Of a DNA stretch of 39,522 bases, positions 27,681-36,367 are shown one piece after another (the stretch's first letter is position 1; each line of letters starts with the position of its first letter). Origin of the DNA: Prochlorococcus sp. AG-355-O17 (GTDB lineage: Bacteria > Cyanobacteriota > Cyanobacteriia > PCC-6307 > Cyanobiaceae); contig QCEK01000013.1 in assembly GCA_003280655.1 (NCBI GenBank), forward strand, positions 1-39,522, written 5' to 3'. The position numbers and the translations under genes were made by a program. The notes beneath the pieces are model-generated. The model made no database searches. It was not told where the DNA came from and saw nothing but the letters and a program-made list of their open reading frames with translations.

Positions 27681-28764
27681 TTAATTTGAGGTTATCAATC
27701 CCTTCTAAAACATCAATTGAAATTATTGTGTCATCTTTAGTAAGCTCTTCTAATACATCAAATCCATCTACAACGTAACCAAAGGCAGCATTCCTTCCGT
27801 CAATTAAATTACGACCTGCTGGATTTAGTTCTGCTTCATACAAAAAGAAGAAAAATTGCGATGAGCCGTCATCAACAGCGGTATTGGAATGGGACCATCC
27901 TAGAGTTCCAAGTGTCGCAAAGGGTAATGTTGGCGTCTCTGTGTAAAGACCTAAATCTTCAAAAGTTTGATTATAAAAAGTATCTTTTTCATCGGGAATT
28001 CTAATTTCTAGGGGAACGTGACGTTCTTCGTTTGTTTCAGGATCTATGTAACCAATATCTTCACCTATTGGATCACCTGTTTGTAGTACAAAAAATTCTT
28101 CTGCTCTATTAATAGGTAAATCTTTGTAGAAGTTTTTTGAAGATAAATCAATAAATGCTCCTGCAGTAAGTGGGGCGTTAAATCCATCCACGATAGCTTG
28201 CATATCTCCTTTGGAGGTTTTTATGTTGACTTTTGCTCTGCCTAGTAACCTTGGTAAACTATCAAATTCTTGGGGAATAGAGTATGGAAATTCATTTGGT
28301 AGAAAATATTCTTCTAATCCACCTATTTTTTCTAAAGCATCTCTTCGGGTCGCTATAAAAGAGTATTTATCTTTTGATTTAGTGTAATCTTGAAGACTAT
28401 CAAAGTTTTCTTTGAGCTCTAAAAATGTTTTTTCGGCAATTTTCTTTTTATCTTTTGGTAATTCTTGAATAATTTTACTTTGGTATTTTTTTAGTAAAGA
28501 TTGACATTTTGTAACAGTTTTCGTAAGAGCGGGCCATCTTCCTCCCCTTACAAGGTCACTAGTTTCTTCCAATTTGTGTTGAAGTTCTTGTAACTCAATT
28601 TGCTTGATAGGGAGCGCGTTTCTGAGGATTGCACTAGGGTCTTTTACTGCATTTCCAGTAGGTAAATCAGCTAGCACTTGAATTGGTTTAAAGAGAAAAA
28701 CCTGTAAAGTTACAATTGATAGAATTAAGAAAAGTTTGTTCTGATTTGATAAGAATTTTTGCAT
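27673..28764 (-). CDS. Cyclophilin-type peptidyl-prolyl isomerase, CYP38/TLP40-like
   Basis: A 363-residue exported protein. The leader [18 protein letters not shown] with a hydrophobic core ends around VLA-DLP (about residue 32), a likely signal-peptidase site to the lumen or periplasm. A helical region (about 45-150) resembles the N-terminal helical bundle of plant CYP38/TLP40. The cyclophilin domain follows (about 170-360) with [40 protein letters not shown] and [15 protein letters not shown]. The last two correspond to the catalytic-core segments, though the canonical residues are altered, so isomerase activity may be low, as in CYP38. The plant proteins assist photosystem II assembly; a similar role here is inferred. 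Confidence 0.87.
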   Translation of the reverse strand: MQKFLSNQNKLFLILSIVTLQVFLFKPIQVLADLPTGNAVKDPSAILRNALPIKQIELQELQHKLEETSDLVRGGRWPALTKTVTKCQSLLKKYQSKIIQELPKDKKKIAEKTFLELKENFDSLQDYTKSKDKYSFIATRRDALEKIGGLEEYFLPNEFPYSIPQEFDSLPRLLGRAKVNIKTSKGDMQAIVDGFNAPLTAGAFIDLSSKNFYKDLPINRAEEFFVLQTGDPIGEDIGYIDPETNEERHVPLEIRIPDEKDTFYNQTFEDLGLYTETPTLPFATLGTLGWSHSNTAVDDGSSQFFFFLYEAELNPAGRNLIDGRNAAFGYVVDGFDVLEELTKDDTIISIDVLEGIDNLKLNA

Positions 28765-28807
28765 AGCACTCTTGCAGGTTTATGATCCTTGGGGATGTAA
28801 TACAGGA

Positions 28808-29368
28808 ATGATTTCCAGTAACGATTTTCGCACAGGTACTACCATCGAACTAGATGGACAAGTTTGGCGTGTTGTAGAATTTCTACATGTCAAGCCTGGC
28901 AAGGGTTCTGCTTTCGTGCGAACAAAATTAAAATCAGTTCAGAGCGGCAACGTGGTTGAAAAAACTTTTCGAGCCGGAGAATCTGTACAACAGGCTATCC
29001 TTGAGAAGTCTAACCTGCAGCATACTTATGTGGAGTCCGGTGATTATGTTTTTATGGATATGACAAGTTTTGAAGAAACTAGACTAACCTCGGAACAAAT
29101 CGGTAAAGGCGCAAAGTATTTGAAAGAGGGCATGGAGGTTAATGTAATTTTCCACAATGGTAAAGTTTTAGAAGTCGAACTTCCAATATCTATTACTTTG
29201 AAAGTTACAGAGACTGATCCTGGAGTAAAAGGTGATACTGCTAGTGGGGGCACGAAACCAGCTATTCTAGAAACTGGTGCTCAAGTTATGGTTCCTTTAT
29301 TTATTTCTGTGGGAGAAATGATTAAAGTTGATACTCGTAATGACAGTTATCTTGGACGTGAAAATTAA
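28808..29368 (+). CDS. efp: Elongation factor P
   Basis: Relieves ribosome stalling at polyproline. I choose ATG 28808 ([20 protein letters not shown], 186 residues, the normal EF-P size) over an upstream in-frame ATG at 28772, which would add 12 unrelated residues and nearly meet the divergent cyclophilin start. AGGA just upstream is one of the few Shine-Dalgarno-like sites here. Domain I carries the conserved tip lysine Lys32 in [11 protein letters not shown], equivalent to Lys34 of Escherichia. The C-terminal motif [11 protein letters not shown] is typical. The stop overlaps the accB start by one base (TAATG), so the two are translationally coupled. Confidence 0.96.
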   Translation: MISSNDFRTGTTIELDGQVWRVVEFLHVKPGKGSAFVRTKLKSVQSGNVVEKTFRAGESVQQAILEKSNLQHTYVESGDYVFMDMTSFEETRLTSEQIGKGAKYLKEGMEVNVIFHNGKVLEVELPISITLKVTETDPGVKGDTASGGTKPAILETGAQVMVPLFISVGEMIKVDTRNDSYLGREN

Positions 29369-29874
29369 TGGCTATGAAATTAGATCATGAAGACTTAAAT
29401 CGCTTAATAGAGAAAATCTCTACAAGTGACATACAAGAGTTCTCGCTAGAGGGAGAAGATTTTAAACTCGAAATAAAAAGGAATTTATTTGATCAGAACC
29501 AAGTTATCAATAATCTAGTTTCTAATACTTCATTAGAAAATCAAACAATTGCTAACCCAAAAACTATTAATGATAATATCCCTGTTGTTAATGAGCCTGA
29601 AGTGCCTCAGGTTGCACCCCCAGGACGCTCTGATCTTATTGAAATTACTTCCCCTATGGTTGGTACATTTTATAGGGCTGCAGCCCCTGGTGAGGATCCT
29701 TTTGTCGAAGTAGGAAATAACGTAAAGATCGGTCAAACTATTTGTATTTTGGAAGCAATGAAGTTAATGAATGAAATTGAATCTGAATTTAATGCTGAAA
29801 TAGTGGAGATTCTCGTTGAAAATGGGACACCAGTTGAATTTGGTCAAGTTTTAATGCGTGTTAAGCAGTCTTGA
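29368..29874 (+). CDS. accB: Biotin carboxyl carrier protein of acetyl-CoA carboxylase
   Basis: Carries CO2-loaded biotin between the biotin carboxylase and carboxyltransferase for malonyl-CoA synthesis. The 168 residues comprise an N-terminal alpha/beta segment ([15 protein letters not shown]), a Pro/Asn-rich linker (about 45-88) and the biotinyl domain with Lys132 in EAMKLMNEI. The DNA continues 24 bp into the convergent pdxA. ATG 29368 overlaps the efp stop; a second ATG two codons later is an alternative start. efp-accB linkage is common in cyanobacteria and other bacteria. Confidence 0.97.
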   Translation: MAMKLDHEDLNRLIEKISTSDIQEFSLEGEDFKLEIKRNLFDQNQVINNLVSNTSLENQTIANPKTINDNIPVVNEPEVPQVAPPGRSDLIEITSPMVGTFYRAAAPGEDPFVEVGNNVKIGQTICILEAMKLMNEIESEFNAEIVEILVENGTPVEFGQVLMRVKQS

Positions 29875-30888
29875 ATTGTTAGTCATTTCTACAGCAGTCT
29901 TTATAGCTTCAATCATGCTTTGAGATTGAGCAATTCCTTTACCAGCAATATCAAATCCAGTTCCATGATCCGGGGATGTTCTTATAAAAGGTAAACCGAT
30001 TGTGGTATTAACTGAGTAATTAAGAGCTATCACTTTCATTGGTATTAAACCTTGATCATGATACATAGCAAGAATGCCATCATGCTTTTCAGCATTTTTG
30101 TCATTCCAAGCTTTTGCGGATGAATTCCAGCAACTATCTGGTGATAAAGGGCCTAATAATTCAATATCTCTATTCTTTTTATTCCAAGTAATTAATGCAT
30201 TATTGAGCCAATCTTTTTCTTCATTACCTAAAATTCCATCTTCTCCAGCGTGAGGGTTTAATCCTGCTACTCTTAAATTAGGATTATCAGTGTAGGTATT
30301 ACAAAAATCTTTGAAGAGATCCAATTTTGAGTGGATTAATTCTGTAGTTAATTTCTTGGGAACCTCACAAAGGGCTATATGGGTTGTAGCAAGTAAAGTA
30401 TTAAATCTCCAACCTGTAATTGGTGATTTCGCTGTGAATAACATTCCAACGTTTTTTACTCTACATGATTTCGCTAGTACTTCAGTCTGTCCTGAGAAAT
30501 AATGACCTGCTAATGACCATGATTTCTTACAGATTGGGCCAGTGACAAGTGCTGAATTAGGAGATTGCCTTACAATGTCTATTGCTTTTGCTAAGTAATA
30601 GAAACTTGAATTCCCAAAACTTGATTTAGATTTTTCATCAGATACAGAAATTTCGAGATCATAAATTTGTAAAGAATTTGGATTCGCTAGTTTTTTCAAA
30701 CCAAGATCCTTGAGGTGTCTATATGTATTTAATAAATGTTTTTTGGAACCTACTAATGTAATGTCAATGTTTTGTGGTAACTCATCAGAACAAAGAGCTT
30801 TTAAAATTATTTCGGGACCTATACCAGACTCATCTCCAACGCTTAATACGACTTTAATATTATTATTAGTTTTTTTATTATTCATCAA
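29851..30888 (-). CDS. pdxA: 4-hydroxythreonine-4-phosphate dehydrogenase
   Basis: NAD-dependent oxidation and decarboxylation in the DXP-dependent route to pyridoxal phosphate. The 345 residues show the start [20 protein letters not shown] (family GDPAGIGPE, here Glu-Ser at the Pro-Ala positions), the metal-binding [12 protein letters not shown] and LNPHAGEDG segments, and the C-terminal [11 protein letters not shown] and [20 protein letters not shown]. Histidines in all three are the expected metal ligands. It lies 12 bp downstream of the epimerase-like gene on the same strand. Confidence 0.95.
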   Translation of the reverse strand: MMNNKKTNNNIKVVLSVGDESGIGPEIILKALCSDELPQNIDITLVGSKKHLLNTYRHLKDLGLKKLANPNSLQIYDLEISVSDEKSKSSFGNSSFYYLAKAIDIVRQSPNSALVTGPICKKSWSLAGHYFSGQTEVLAKSCRVKNVGMLFTAKSPITGWRFNTLLATTHIALCEVPKKLTTELIHSKLDLFKDFCNTYTDNPNLRVAGLNPHAGEDGILGNEEKDWLNNALITWNKKNRDIELLGPLSPDSCWNSSAKAWNDKNAEKHDGILAMYHDQGLIPMKVIALNYSVNTTIGLPFIRTSPDHGTGFDIAGKGIAQSQSMIEAIKTAVEMTNNSRLLNTH

Positions 30889-30900
30889 GAGTTTTTAAAT

Positions 30901-31785
30901 TTATTTTTTAACTTTTAAAAAGCAGTTTTTTAAGCCTAGTTTATAGTTTTTATAAATTAGTTTATATCCAAGAGTTTCGCATAATAATTTATTAGAAACT
31001 CTTCTATTTTCCATCCAAAACGATTGAGCAATAGGCGACAATTCCTTTTTTGCATCTTCAAATAATATTGGATTTGGCATTTTTAAACCAAGCAGATCGT
31101 AACAATATTGAATTACTTCTATTTGAGAAGTGGGCTCATCGTCTGCAATATTAATAATTTGGTGAAACTTTAAATAATCTTTATTTTGTAATAAGTAAAT
31201 GATCGCATTGGTAATATCAGCGACATGAATTCTTGAAAATACTTGAGCTTTTTTTAAAATAACTCGTACTTTTTGATTTTTGATTGCTTCAAACGTAGAT
31301 CTTCCAGGTCCATAGATGCCTGGCAATCTAAAAATTTGCACAGGCAAATTGGATTCAATCCATTTATTTTCGCAATTCAATCTATTATGACTTCTTTTTT
31401 GAAAAGGATTAGGCTGATCTATTTCCGAAACCCAACCACCTTCAGTGTTTCCATAGACTCCTGTGGTAGATAAATATCCAACCCATTCAAGGGATAAATC
31501 TTCTAATTTACTTTGAAGGCTTTCTAATACGGGATCATTTCCATTTTTGTCAGGAGGTATGCAACTAAGAATATGCGTTACTCCATCAAAAATTTTTTCA
31601 TCAGGAATTACTCCTTTTTCACTGTTGAAAATAAAACTATTTGGATCTTTGCTAGCAGATCTTGAGCTTGTTAAAACAGTGCAACCGAATTTTCTAATAG
31701 TCTTTGCAAAAAAACTACCGCTGAAACCACACCCTAAGATTAAAAATTTATTTTTATTTCCTATAAAACTTGCAGTTTTTTTCAT
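30901..31785 (-). CDS. NAD-binding epimerase/dehydratase-like protein
   Basis: A 294-residue Rossmann-fold protein of the extended SDR type, similar in layout to the YeeZ group. The nucleotide-binding loop is ILGCGFSGSFFAKTI (about residues 14-28), followed by LTSSRSASK. YLSTTGVYGNTEGGWVSE contains the SDR-type Thr/Tyr pair, but the usual YxxxK is replaced by a more distant pattern. FRLPGIYGPGRS is the typical substrate-side segment and RIHVADITNAI the conserved domain closer. The substrate is unknown. It is followed after 12 bp by pdxA and is divergent from the small gene at 31821. Confidence 0.8.
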   Translation of the reverse strand: MKKTASFIGNKNKFLILGCGFSGSFFAKTIRKFGCTVLTSSRSASKDPNSFIFNSEKGVIPDEKIFDGVTHILSCIPPDKNGNDPVLESLQSKLEDLSLEWVGYLSTTGVYGNTEGGWVSEIDQPNPFQKRSHNRLNCENKWIESNLPVQIFRLPGIYGPGRSTFEAIKNQKVRVILKKAQVFSRIHVADITNAIIYLLQNKDYLKFHQIINIADDEPTSQIEVIQYCYDLLGLKMPNPILFEDAKKELSPIAQSFWMENRRVSNKLLCETLGYKLIYKNYKLGLKNCFLKVKK

Positions 31786-31820
31786 GCTGGGGTAAAGTAG
31801 TACATATGTATTAATTGATC

Positions 31821-32048
31821 ATGAAGACAGTTCTTAAGCCTGATTTAAAATTAAAAACTTTTTGTATTAGCAAAAGTTATTCCCGTCCTATAGATAGAGA
31901 GATAAGTCTAGTTAATTCCAAATTCTATCAAAAATTATTTGTCTTTATTATTTCATTTTCGACAATTTTAATAATCCCAGAATCGCCAAGAGAATTAGAA
32001 AATATATGTGAAAGCTATAATTCTAGAAAAATATGTAATGTATGGTAG
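31821..32048 (+). CDS. Small orphan protein with hydrophobic segment
   Basis: A 75-residue protein from ATG 31821; an in-frame TTG at 31815 is an alternative. A hydrophobic segment at about residues 39-52 (KLFVFIISFSTILIIP begins it) could be a signal anchor. The rest is a short charged tail with two cysteines (Cys62, Cys72) that could form a disulfide if exported. No family is recognised. Its stop abuts the HNH gene stop. A perfect palindrome, TACATATGTA, lies at 31801-31810 in the divergent gap. It might be a picocyanobacterial conserved short protein, but the evidence that it is real is only its length and fit. Confidence 0.55.
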   Translation: MKTVLKPDLKLKTFCISKSYSRPIDREISLVNSKFYQKLFVFIISFSTILIIPESPRELENICESYNSRKICNVW

Positions 32049-32450
32049 TCAAGCGGCTTTATATTCTGATTCATCTTTTGCATAATTTTTATTTTTTACC
32101 TTAAAGTAAGGGTTTGCCCATTGCAGTAGTCTAATAGCTAATCTTAAATCCCCTTCTAGCCAAGCTCTTATAGCCATTGCTCTTCGAGGATCATAAAATT
32201 TTTGCCTTCTATACCAGTACAAAGCATTTTCATCTGATTTATCTCCATTACAGGAAAGACATGCAGGGACACAGTTTTCTGTTGTACTTAAGCCTCCTTG
32301 GCTTCGTGGTATTACATGGTCAATAGATTCAGATGGTTTTCCGCAATATATACAAGTTTTTCCTGTAAGCCTATGAATAGATTTTCTCCATTGTCTAAAT
32401 CTGAACTTAGGACATAAATCCTCTAAAAACACCGCATCGTTAATATGCAT
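32049..32450 (-). CDS. HNH endonuclease-domain protein
   Basis: A 133-residue HNH protein. Two zinc-knuckle pairs (C33-x2-C36 and C64-x2-C67) flank the betabeta-alpha core: Asp44-His45 in SIDHVIPRSQGG, Asn59 in the helix-preceding loop, and Asn68 in CLSCNGDKSD, matching the H-N-H/N pattern. The C-terminal half is helical and basic. Homologues are standard in cyanobacterial chromosomes and mostly uncharacterised. There is no restriction, phage or intron partner nearby, so a housekeeping DNA or RNA role is more likely than mobile DNA. It ends flush against the convergent small gene. Confidence 0.88.
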   Translation of the reverse strand: MHINDAVFLEDLCPKFRFRQWRKSIHRLTGKTCIYCGKPSESIDHVIPRSQGGLSTTENCVPACLSCNGDKSDENALYWYRRQKFYDPRRAMAIRAWLEGDLRLAIRLLQWANPYFKVKNKNYAKDESEYKAA

Positions 32451-32610
32451 TCAGAATATTTAGTTAAATAAATAATCGCTTGAATATATTAAAAGTCAAC
32501 ATTTATTGATGCTTTTAGACTTAAATTTGCCAGTAAAAAAATGATTTAGTGTGCGTAGATACAAAATAGTAATTATTTAATTCAGAAAAAATTATCTTCT
32601 GAAACCTTGA

Positions 32611-33075
32611 TCAATAACTATATCTATCAAGTATTTCATCAGACAATTCATCAGACAATTCTTTATTAGTTTTTTCTAATTCTTTTTCTAATTGTTTTCT
32701 TTTGTTCTCTCTATCTTTTGCTTCTTTTTCTTTTCTTTTTTCTTCTTTTTTTAATTCTCTTTCTAGTTTTCTATTGGGATGAAGATTCTCTAAGTATTCA
32801 ACGCAATAACTAAATTTTTCATTTTCTCTTATAACTGTTTCAGTAATTTGGGATGCTGCTCTTTTAGGCGATACTTTGAAAATCCCTCCTTTTTGTTGTT
32901 TGATATAGGTATATGCTGCTTCCCAACTACTTTCATGGTCATTTCCACCATCTCTCATGGTACAAAAAATTTCTGCTCCAAATGTGCTTGCATTTACTTT
33001 CGATATCGTAATTGTTAAAGGAGTAAAAATTCCCACAGTCAGTAATATTAGTTTTTGATAGTTGAGTCTTTGCAT
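32611..33075 (-). CDS. Exported coiled-coil protein of unknown function
   Basis: A 154-residue protein with a signal peptide (hydrophobic about 8-24, likely cleavage after VNAS near residue 30). A small domain with two cysteines (about 38 and 93) and conserved-looking EIFCTMRDGGNDHESSWEAA follows. The C-terminus (about 102-146) is Lys/Glu-rich and predicted to be a charged helix or coiled coil. No function is recognised. The two Cys could form an extracytoplasmic disulfide. It is downstream of the membrane gene at 33132-33644 on the same strand, 56 bp away, and a 160-bp gap without a clear feature separates it from the HNH gene. Confidence 0.75.
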   Translation of the reverse strand: MQRLNYQKLILLTVGIFTPLTITISKVNASTFGAEIFCTMRDGGNDHESSWEAAYTYIKQQKGGIFKVSPKRAASQITETVIRENEKFSYCVEYLENLHPNRKLERELKKEEKRKEKEAKDRENKRKQLEKELEKTNKELSDELSDEILDRYSY

Positions 33076-33131
33076 TTAACTTTTTTCCTCTATTTAAAAA
33101 TATCTTTTATTAATAATATGTCTATAGAAAT

Positions 33132-33644
33132 TTAAGATTTTATAATTCCAAATAAGTTCAAGCATTTAACAACTAAAGGCAGAATTAGAAGAACAGTTAT
33201 CAACCTCACTGCGTGGAGAGTTGCGACTGCAGCTCCTACTCCATATTCTGACCCCACAAGACTCATGCCGCTAATACCTCCTGGAGCAGCCCCTAGAATT
33301 GTTGTTATAACATCTATATTAAGTAATCTACTTGTCCATAATCCAATCGCTAATCCTGTAATAACTAAAGTAAAAGTAATTAAGATAGCCGGTCTCCATA
33401 AGTTTTGAAGATCGACTAATGAATCTTGAGTTAACGATGTGCCAATTACTGTACCAATTCCAATTTCTAATACTGTTCTCGTGCTAATTGGCCAATCTGC
33501 AATACCCACTTTGCCGCTTATGCTAAGTATGCTTGCTCCTATTAAAGCGCCTGCAAGAGGCGCTGCTGGGATACCTGTTTTTAGAGCTAATGTTCCAAAA
33601 ATGGCACCAGCAATTAGATAATAAATTAAATTTATGTTCAGCAT
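33132..33644 (-). CDS. Half-size AbrB-family membrane protein
   Basis: A 170-residue, strongly hydrophobic protein with about five membrane segments. It has the sequence pattern of the AbrB-type integral membrane domain (PF05145, not the DNA-binding AbrB): GIPAAPLAGALIGASIL, EIGIGTVIGTSL and the diagnostic ILGAAPGGISGMSLVG, then AVATLHAVRL. Most family proteins have two such halves (about 350 residues); this has one, so it would need to dimerise or pair with a second half-size protein. Some family members are annotated as ammonia monooxygenase, which I consider unsupported. The transport substrate is unknown. Confidence 0.8.
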   Translation of the reverse strand: MLNINLIYYLIAGAIFGTLALKTGIPAAPLAGALIGASILSISGKVGIADWPISTRTVLEIGIGTVIGTSLTQDSLVDLQNLWRPAILITFTLVITGLAIGLWTSRLLNIDVITTILGAAPGGISGMSLVGSEYGVGAAVATLHAVRLITVLLILPLVVKCLNLFGIIKS

Positions 33645-33777
33645 AAATATTAAAGATGTTTGGTCATAATATTAGAAAATATTTTTTTTGCTTGGGTTTA
33701 TAGTCAAATTATATTTTTCTTTTCCTCTCGTAATGTCCCCTTTTTTTGGCATAATATTATTTAAAGCATGAATTTTT

Positions 33778-33975
33778 ATGTCTTCACGAATTTCATACAA
33801 AGATAATAAAAACCGCATAAAGAAAAAATTATCTTTTTTTGAGGGTGGCCATCAGCTCGAAAAATTAGAGTTTGCCCTTGCAATAGCACAAACTAATGGT
33901 GATGAAAAAAAATCAATCGTTCTTAGGAAAAAGATTGTTGAATTAGGCGGAAATGTTGAAGAGCCAGGAACCTAA
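33778..33975 (+). CDS. Small conserved-looking soluble protein
   Basis: A 65-residue basic/acidic protein beginning MSSRISYKDNKNRIKKKLSF from ATG. The C-terminal half (KLEFALAIAQTNGDEKKSIV) looks like a short helical hairpin. No family is recognised. AT-rich upstream DNA includes ATAATATTAT at 33751-33760, 18 bp before the ATG, a possible -10 region. It ends one base before the convergent aminotransferase stop. I think it is real because the frame is clean and it sits exactly between the flanking genes, but its function is unknown. Confidence 0.6.
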   Translation: MSSRISYKDNKNRIKKKLSFFEGGHQLEKLEFALAIAQTNGDEKKSIVLRKKIVELGGNVEEPGT

Positions 33976-33976
33976 C

Positions 33977-35140
33977 TTAATCTCCCTCAAGATATCTAGA
34001 TGCTATAACTAATGCTTCACCAGCTTGTTGGGCCGTAATTTTACCAAGGCTGAGAAGAGTATGACTTATAGCAGAAATTACCGTAATAATATCTCTATCA
34101 TTAACATAACCTAAGTGTCCTACTCTAAATATTTTCCCCTTTAAATGATCTTGACCACCAGCAAGTAAAATATCAAAATTATTTTTTATTGTTTTTCTAA
34201 ATTCTTCAGCATCTACTTCTCCTGTTTTTATTGCAGTAATTGAAGGGCTTAAATAATTTTCATCAGCAAATAATTGTAGATTTAAAGCCTTTACAGCATT
34301 GCTCATTGCTAGTTTATGTCTATTGTGTCTGAGGAAAATGCTATCTAAGCCCTCTTCTCTCATCATTTTTAAAGCTTCATCTAAAGCAAAAACTAAATTA
34401 ACTGCTGGAGTATATGGATTACTGTTACTTAAAAGACTTTTTCTGTAGGATTTTAAATTTAAATAAAATTTTGGTAAATTAGATTTTTCTGCAGCTTTCC
34501 ATGCTTTTTGGCTCATTGCTATAAAACTAAGCCCTGGAGGTATCATGTATCCTTTTTGTGAACCTGAAGCAACTACATCTAATTCCCATTGATCTACCGG
34601 TACATTGCAAGCACCAAGACTTGTAACGCAGTCAACAATTGATAAAGCTGTCTCGTGTTCGCGAATATATGAACTTATAGTTTCTAGATCATTAATTACA
34701 CCTGTTGAGGTTTCAGAATGAGTTAAAATAACTGCCTTTATTTCTTTTCCTTTATCGTCCTCTAATAACTTTTTGAATTCTATGGGATTAAGTGGAGTTC
34801 CCCATTCGGAATCAATTTTTATTACCTCTAAACCAAATTCTTTAGCAACTTTTACCCATCTTTCGCCAAATTTTCCATTTTCTCCACAAATTACTTTATC
34901 CCCTCTACTTAAGGTATTTATTATTCCAGCCTCCATCGCGGCTGTCCCACTACCTGTGATTGTTAGAACATCATTTTGAGTTTGATGAAGCCACTGTAAA
35001 TTTTTAGTAGTACTCTCTACAAGATCTTGGAATTCTTTACTGCGATGGCCTATTGGATGCTTACTTAATGCTTGTAAAACTTTTTCTGGAACTGGTGTAG
35101 GTCCAGGAATCATCAATGATAATTTTTGTTGTATGGCCAC
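33977..35140 (-). CDS. Class V aminotransferase, alanine/serine-glyoxylate type
   Basis: PLP enzyme of the small aminotransferase V group, 387 residues. The start MIPGPTPVPEKVLQAL is the family's substrate-side motif. ITGSGTAAMEAGI and HSETSTGVINDLE are cofactor-contact regions, and the Schiff-base Lys196 is in SGSQKGYMIPPGLSF. RVGHLGYVNDRDI near the end is typical. The likely reaction transfers an amino group to glyoxylate (alanine- or serine-glyoxylate), part of photorespiratory glyoxylate handling in cyanobacteria. The preferred amino donor is not deducible. It is divergent from cbiD with a 60-bp gap. Confidence 0.9.
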   Translation of the reverse strand: MAIQQKLSLMIPGPTPVPEKVLQALSKHPIGHRSKEFQDLVESTTKNLQWLHQTQNDVLTITGSGTAAMEAGIINTLSRGDKVICGENGKFGERWVKVAKEFGLEVIKIDSEWGTPLNPIEFKKLLEDDKGKEIKAVILTHSETSTGVINDLETISSYIREHETALSIVDCVTSLGACNVPVDQWELDVVASGSQKGYMIPPGLSFIAMSQKAWKAAEKSNLPKFYLNLKSYRKSLLSNSNPYTPAVNLVFALDEALKMMREEGLDSIFLRHNRHKLAMSNAVKALNLQLFADENYLSPSITAIKTGEVDAEEFRKTIKNNFDILLAGGQDHLKGKIFRVGHLGYVNDRDIITVISAISHTLLSLGKITAQQAGEALVIASRYLEGD

Positions 35141-35200
35141 TTTTTGTTAAATAGGTCATTCTTAGATTAGTTCTCATTAAACATTTTTCAATTACTTGAT

Positions 35201-36313
35201 TTGAAAAAAGGATTTTCTTTACCTTTGTGGGTTGCTGGAGCTGCTAGGTCAGCATTAAAAAAACTAGTAGGGTTACCATTTGAGAATTATGAACTAATAA
35301 AAATTCCTAATGGAAAAAAAGAAATAAAAATTGAGATTCATTCTGTTGGTTTATTGAAAGATGACTCGCATGCATTAGGAATAACCTTTGCAAAGTCAGG
35401 CTTAGATCTTGACATTACACAAAACTTAGAAATATGGGCAATAGCCTCTTTAGAAAAAATTTCTTTTAATAATCCTGTTCAAACAATTCCAATAAATATT
35501 ATTGCAGGATCTGGTGTAGGTATAAAAGAAGATACATCAGAGATATGCATTTCTAATTTTGCAAAAGAAGTTTTATATGAAAATTTATTAGATAGTATTC
35601 CTGAGGGATTTAATTTGCAATTAGAAATTATTTTCCCAAAGGGAGCATTTTTAGCTGAAAGAACTAGTAACAAGTCATTTGGCATTGTTAATGGATTATC
35701 TATTATTGGTACTTCTGCTGAGACTTTTTCGAGTGCTTCACCTGATCAATTAGAGGAAGCTAAAACTAATCTAGAAAAGTTAATGCAGAATGATTTTAAA
35801 GGGGAAGTTGTTTTTGTTATTGGCGAAAATGGGTTAAATTTGGCCAAAAGTTATAATGTTAATCTGCCAATTATCAAAATTGGAAATTGGATAGGACCAT
35901 TATTAGTTGATGCAGCAATAAAAAAAGTTAAAACTGTAATTTTATTTGGTTATCACGGAAAATTAATTAAATTAGCAGGTGGTATTTTTCATACACATAA
36001 TCATTTAGCTGATGCAAGAATTGAGATTCTTGTTTATTTAGCCGTTCAACAAAAGGTACCACCAGAGATAATAGTTGAATTATCTCAGTTAGATAATCTT
36101 GAGGATGCATTACTACTTCTTGAAAGATTGAATAAATCATTAGCTGATAAATTATTCAAGAATTTATCAAAGACGATTGAAAAGCGTTCTTTTACTTATG
36201 TAAATAGGTATGTGAAAACCGATATGGAAATTGCATCAATCATTTTTGATAGAAAAAGGCAAATAAGGTGGGCTGGAAATTATGGTAATAGGTATGTTTC
36301 TTATTTTCAATGA
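35201..36313 (+). CDS. cbiD: Cobalt-precorrin-5B C1-methyltransferase
   Basis: Anaerobic-route cobalamin (or pseudocobalamin) synthesis: methylates C1 of the corrin precursor with SAM. The 370 residues begin at TTG 35201 with KKGFSLPLWVAGAARSALK, where family members carry the 'G.TtG.cA.AA.kAa' motif, here altered. NIIAGSGVGIK and FPKGAFLAERTSNKSFGIVN, then IIGTSAETFS and LFGYHGKLIKLAGGIFHTHN are the CbiD landmarks. The lost N-terminal Cys-Ala motif agrees with marine picocyanobacterial CbiD as I recall it. Cobalamin from this pathway is the cofactor of QueG in this window. guaA follows after 54 bp. Confidence 0.92.
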   Translation: MKKGFSLPLWVAGAARSALKKLVGLPFENYELIKIPNGKKEIKIEIHSVGLLKDDSHALGITFAKSGLDLDITQNLEIWAIASLEKISFNNPVQTIPINIIAGSGVGIKEDTSEICISNFAKEVLYENLLDSIPEGFNLQLEIIFPKGAFLAERTSNKSFGIVNGLSIIGTSAETFSSASPDQLEEAKTNLEKLMQNDFKGEVVFVIGENGLNLAKSYNVNLPIIKIGNWIGPLLVDAAIKKVKTVILFGYHGKLIKLAGGIFHTHNHLADARIEILVYLAVQQKVPPEIIVELSQLDNLEDALLLLERLNKSLADKLFKNLSKTIEKRSFTYVNRYVKTDMEIASIIFDRKRQIRWAGNYGNRYVSYFQ

Positions 36314-36367
36314 GATTAATTTGTGATTCATTATGCTTTTGTAAATAAATTGAGCTAACTTTTATAC

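Noticed and set aside
32049-32450. HNH gene as part of a mobile intron or restriction system
   Set aside because: No intron boundaries, methylase or recombinase nearby. The gene fits flush between standard genes, as a resident cyanobacterial HNH gene would.
33661-33760. Repeated CATAATATTA (33665-33674 and 33750-33759) as a paired regulatory repeat
   Set aside because: Such A/T decamers are expected by chance in AT-rich intergenic DNA; at best they are separate -10-like sites.
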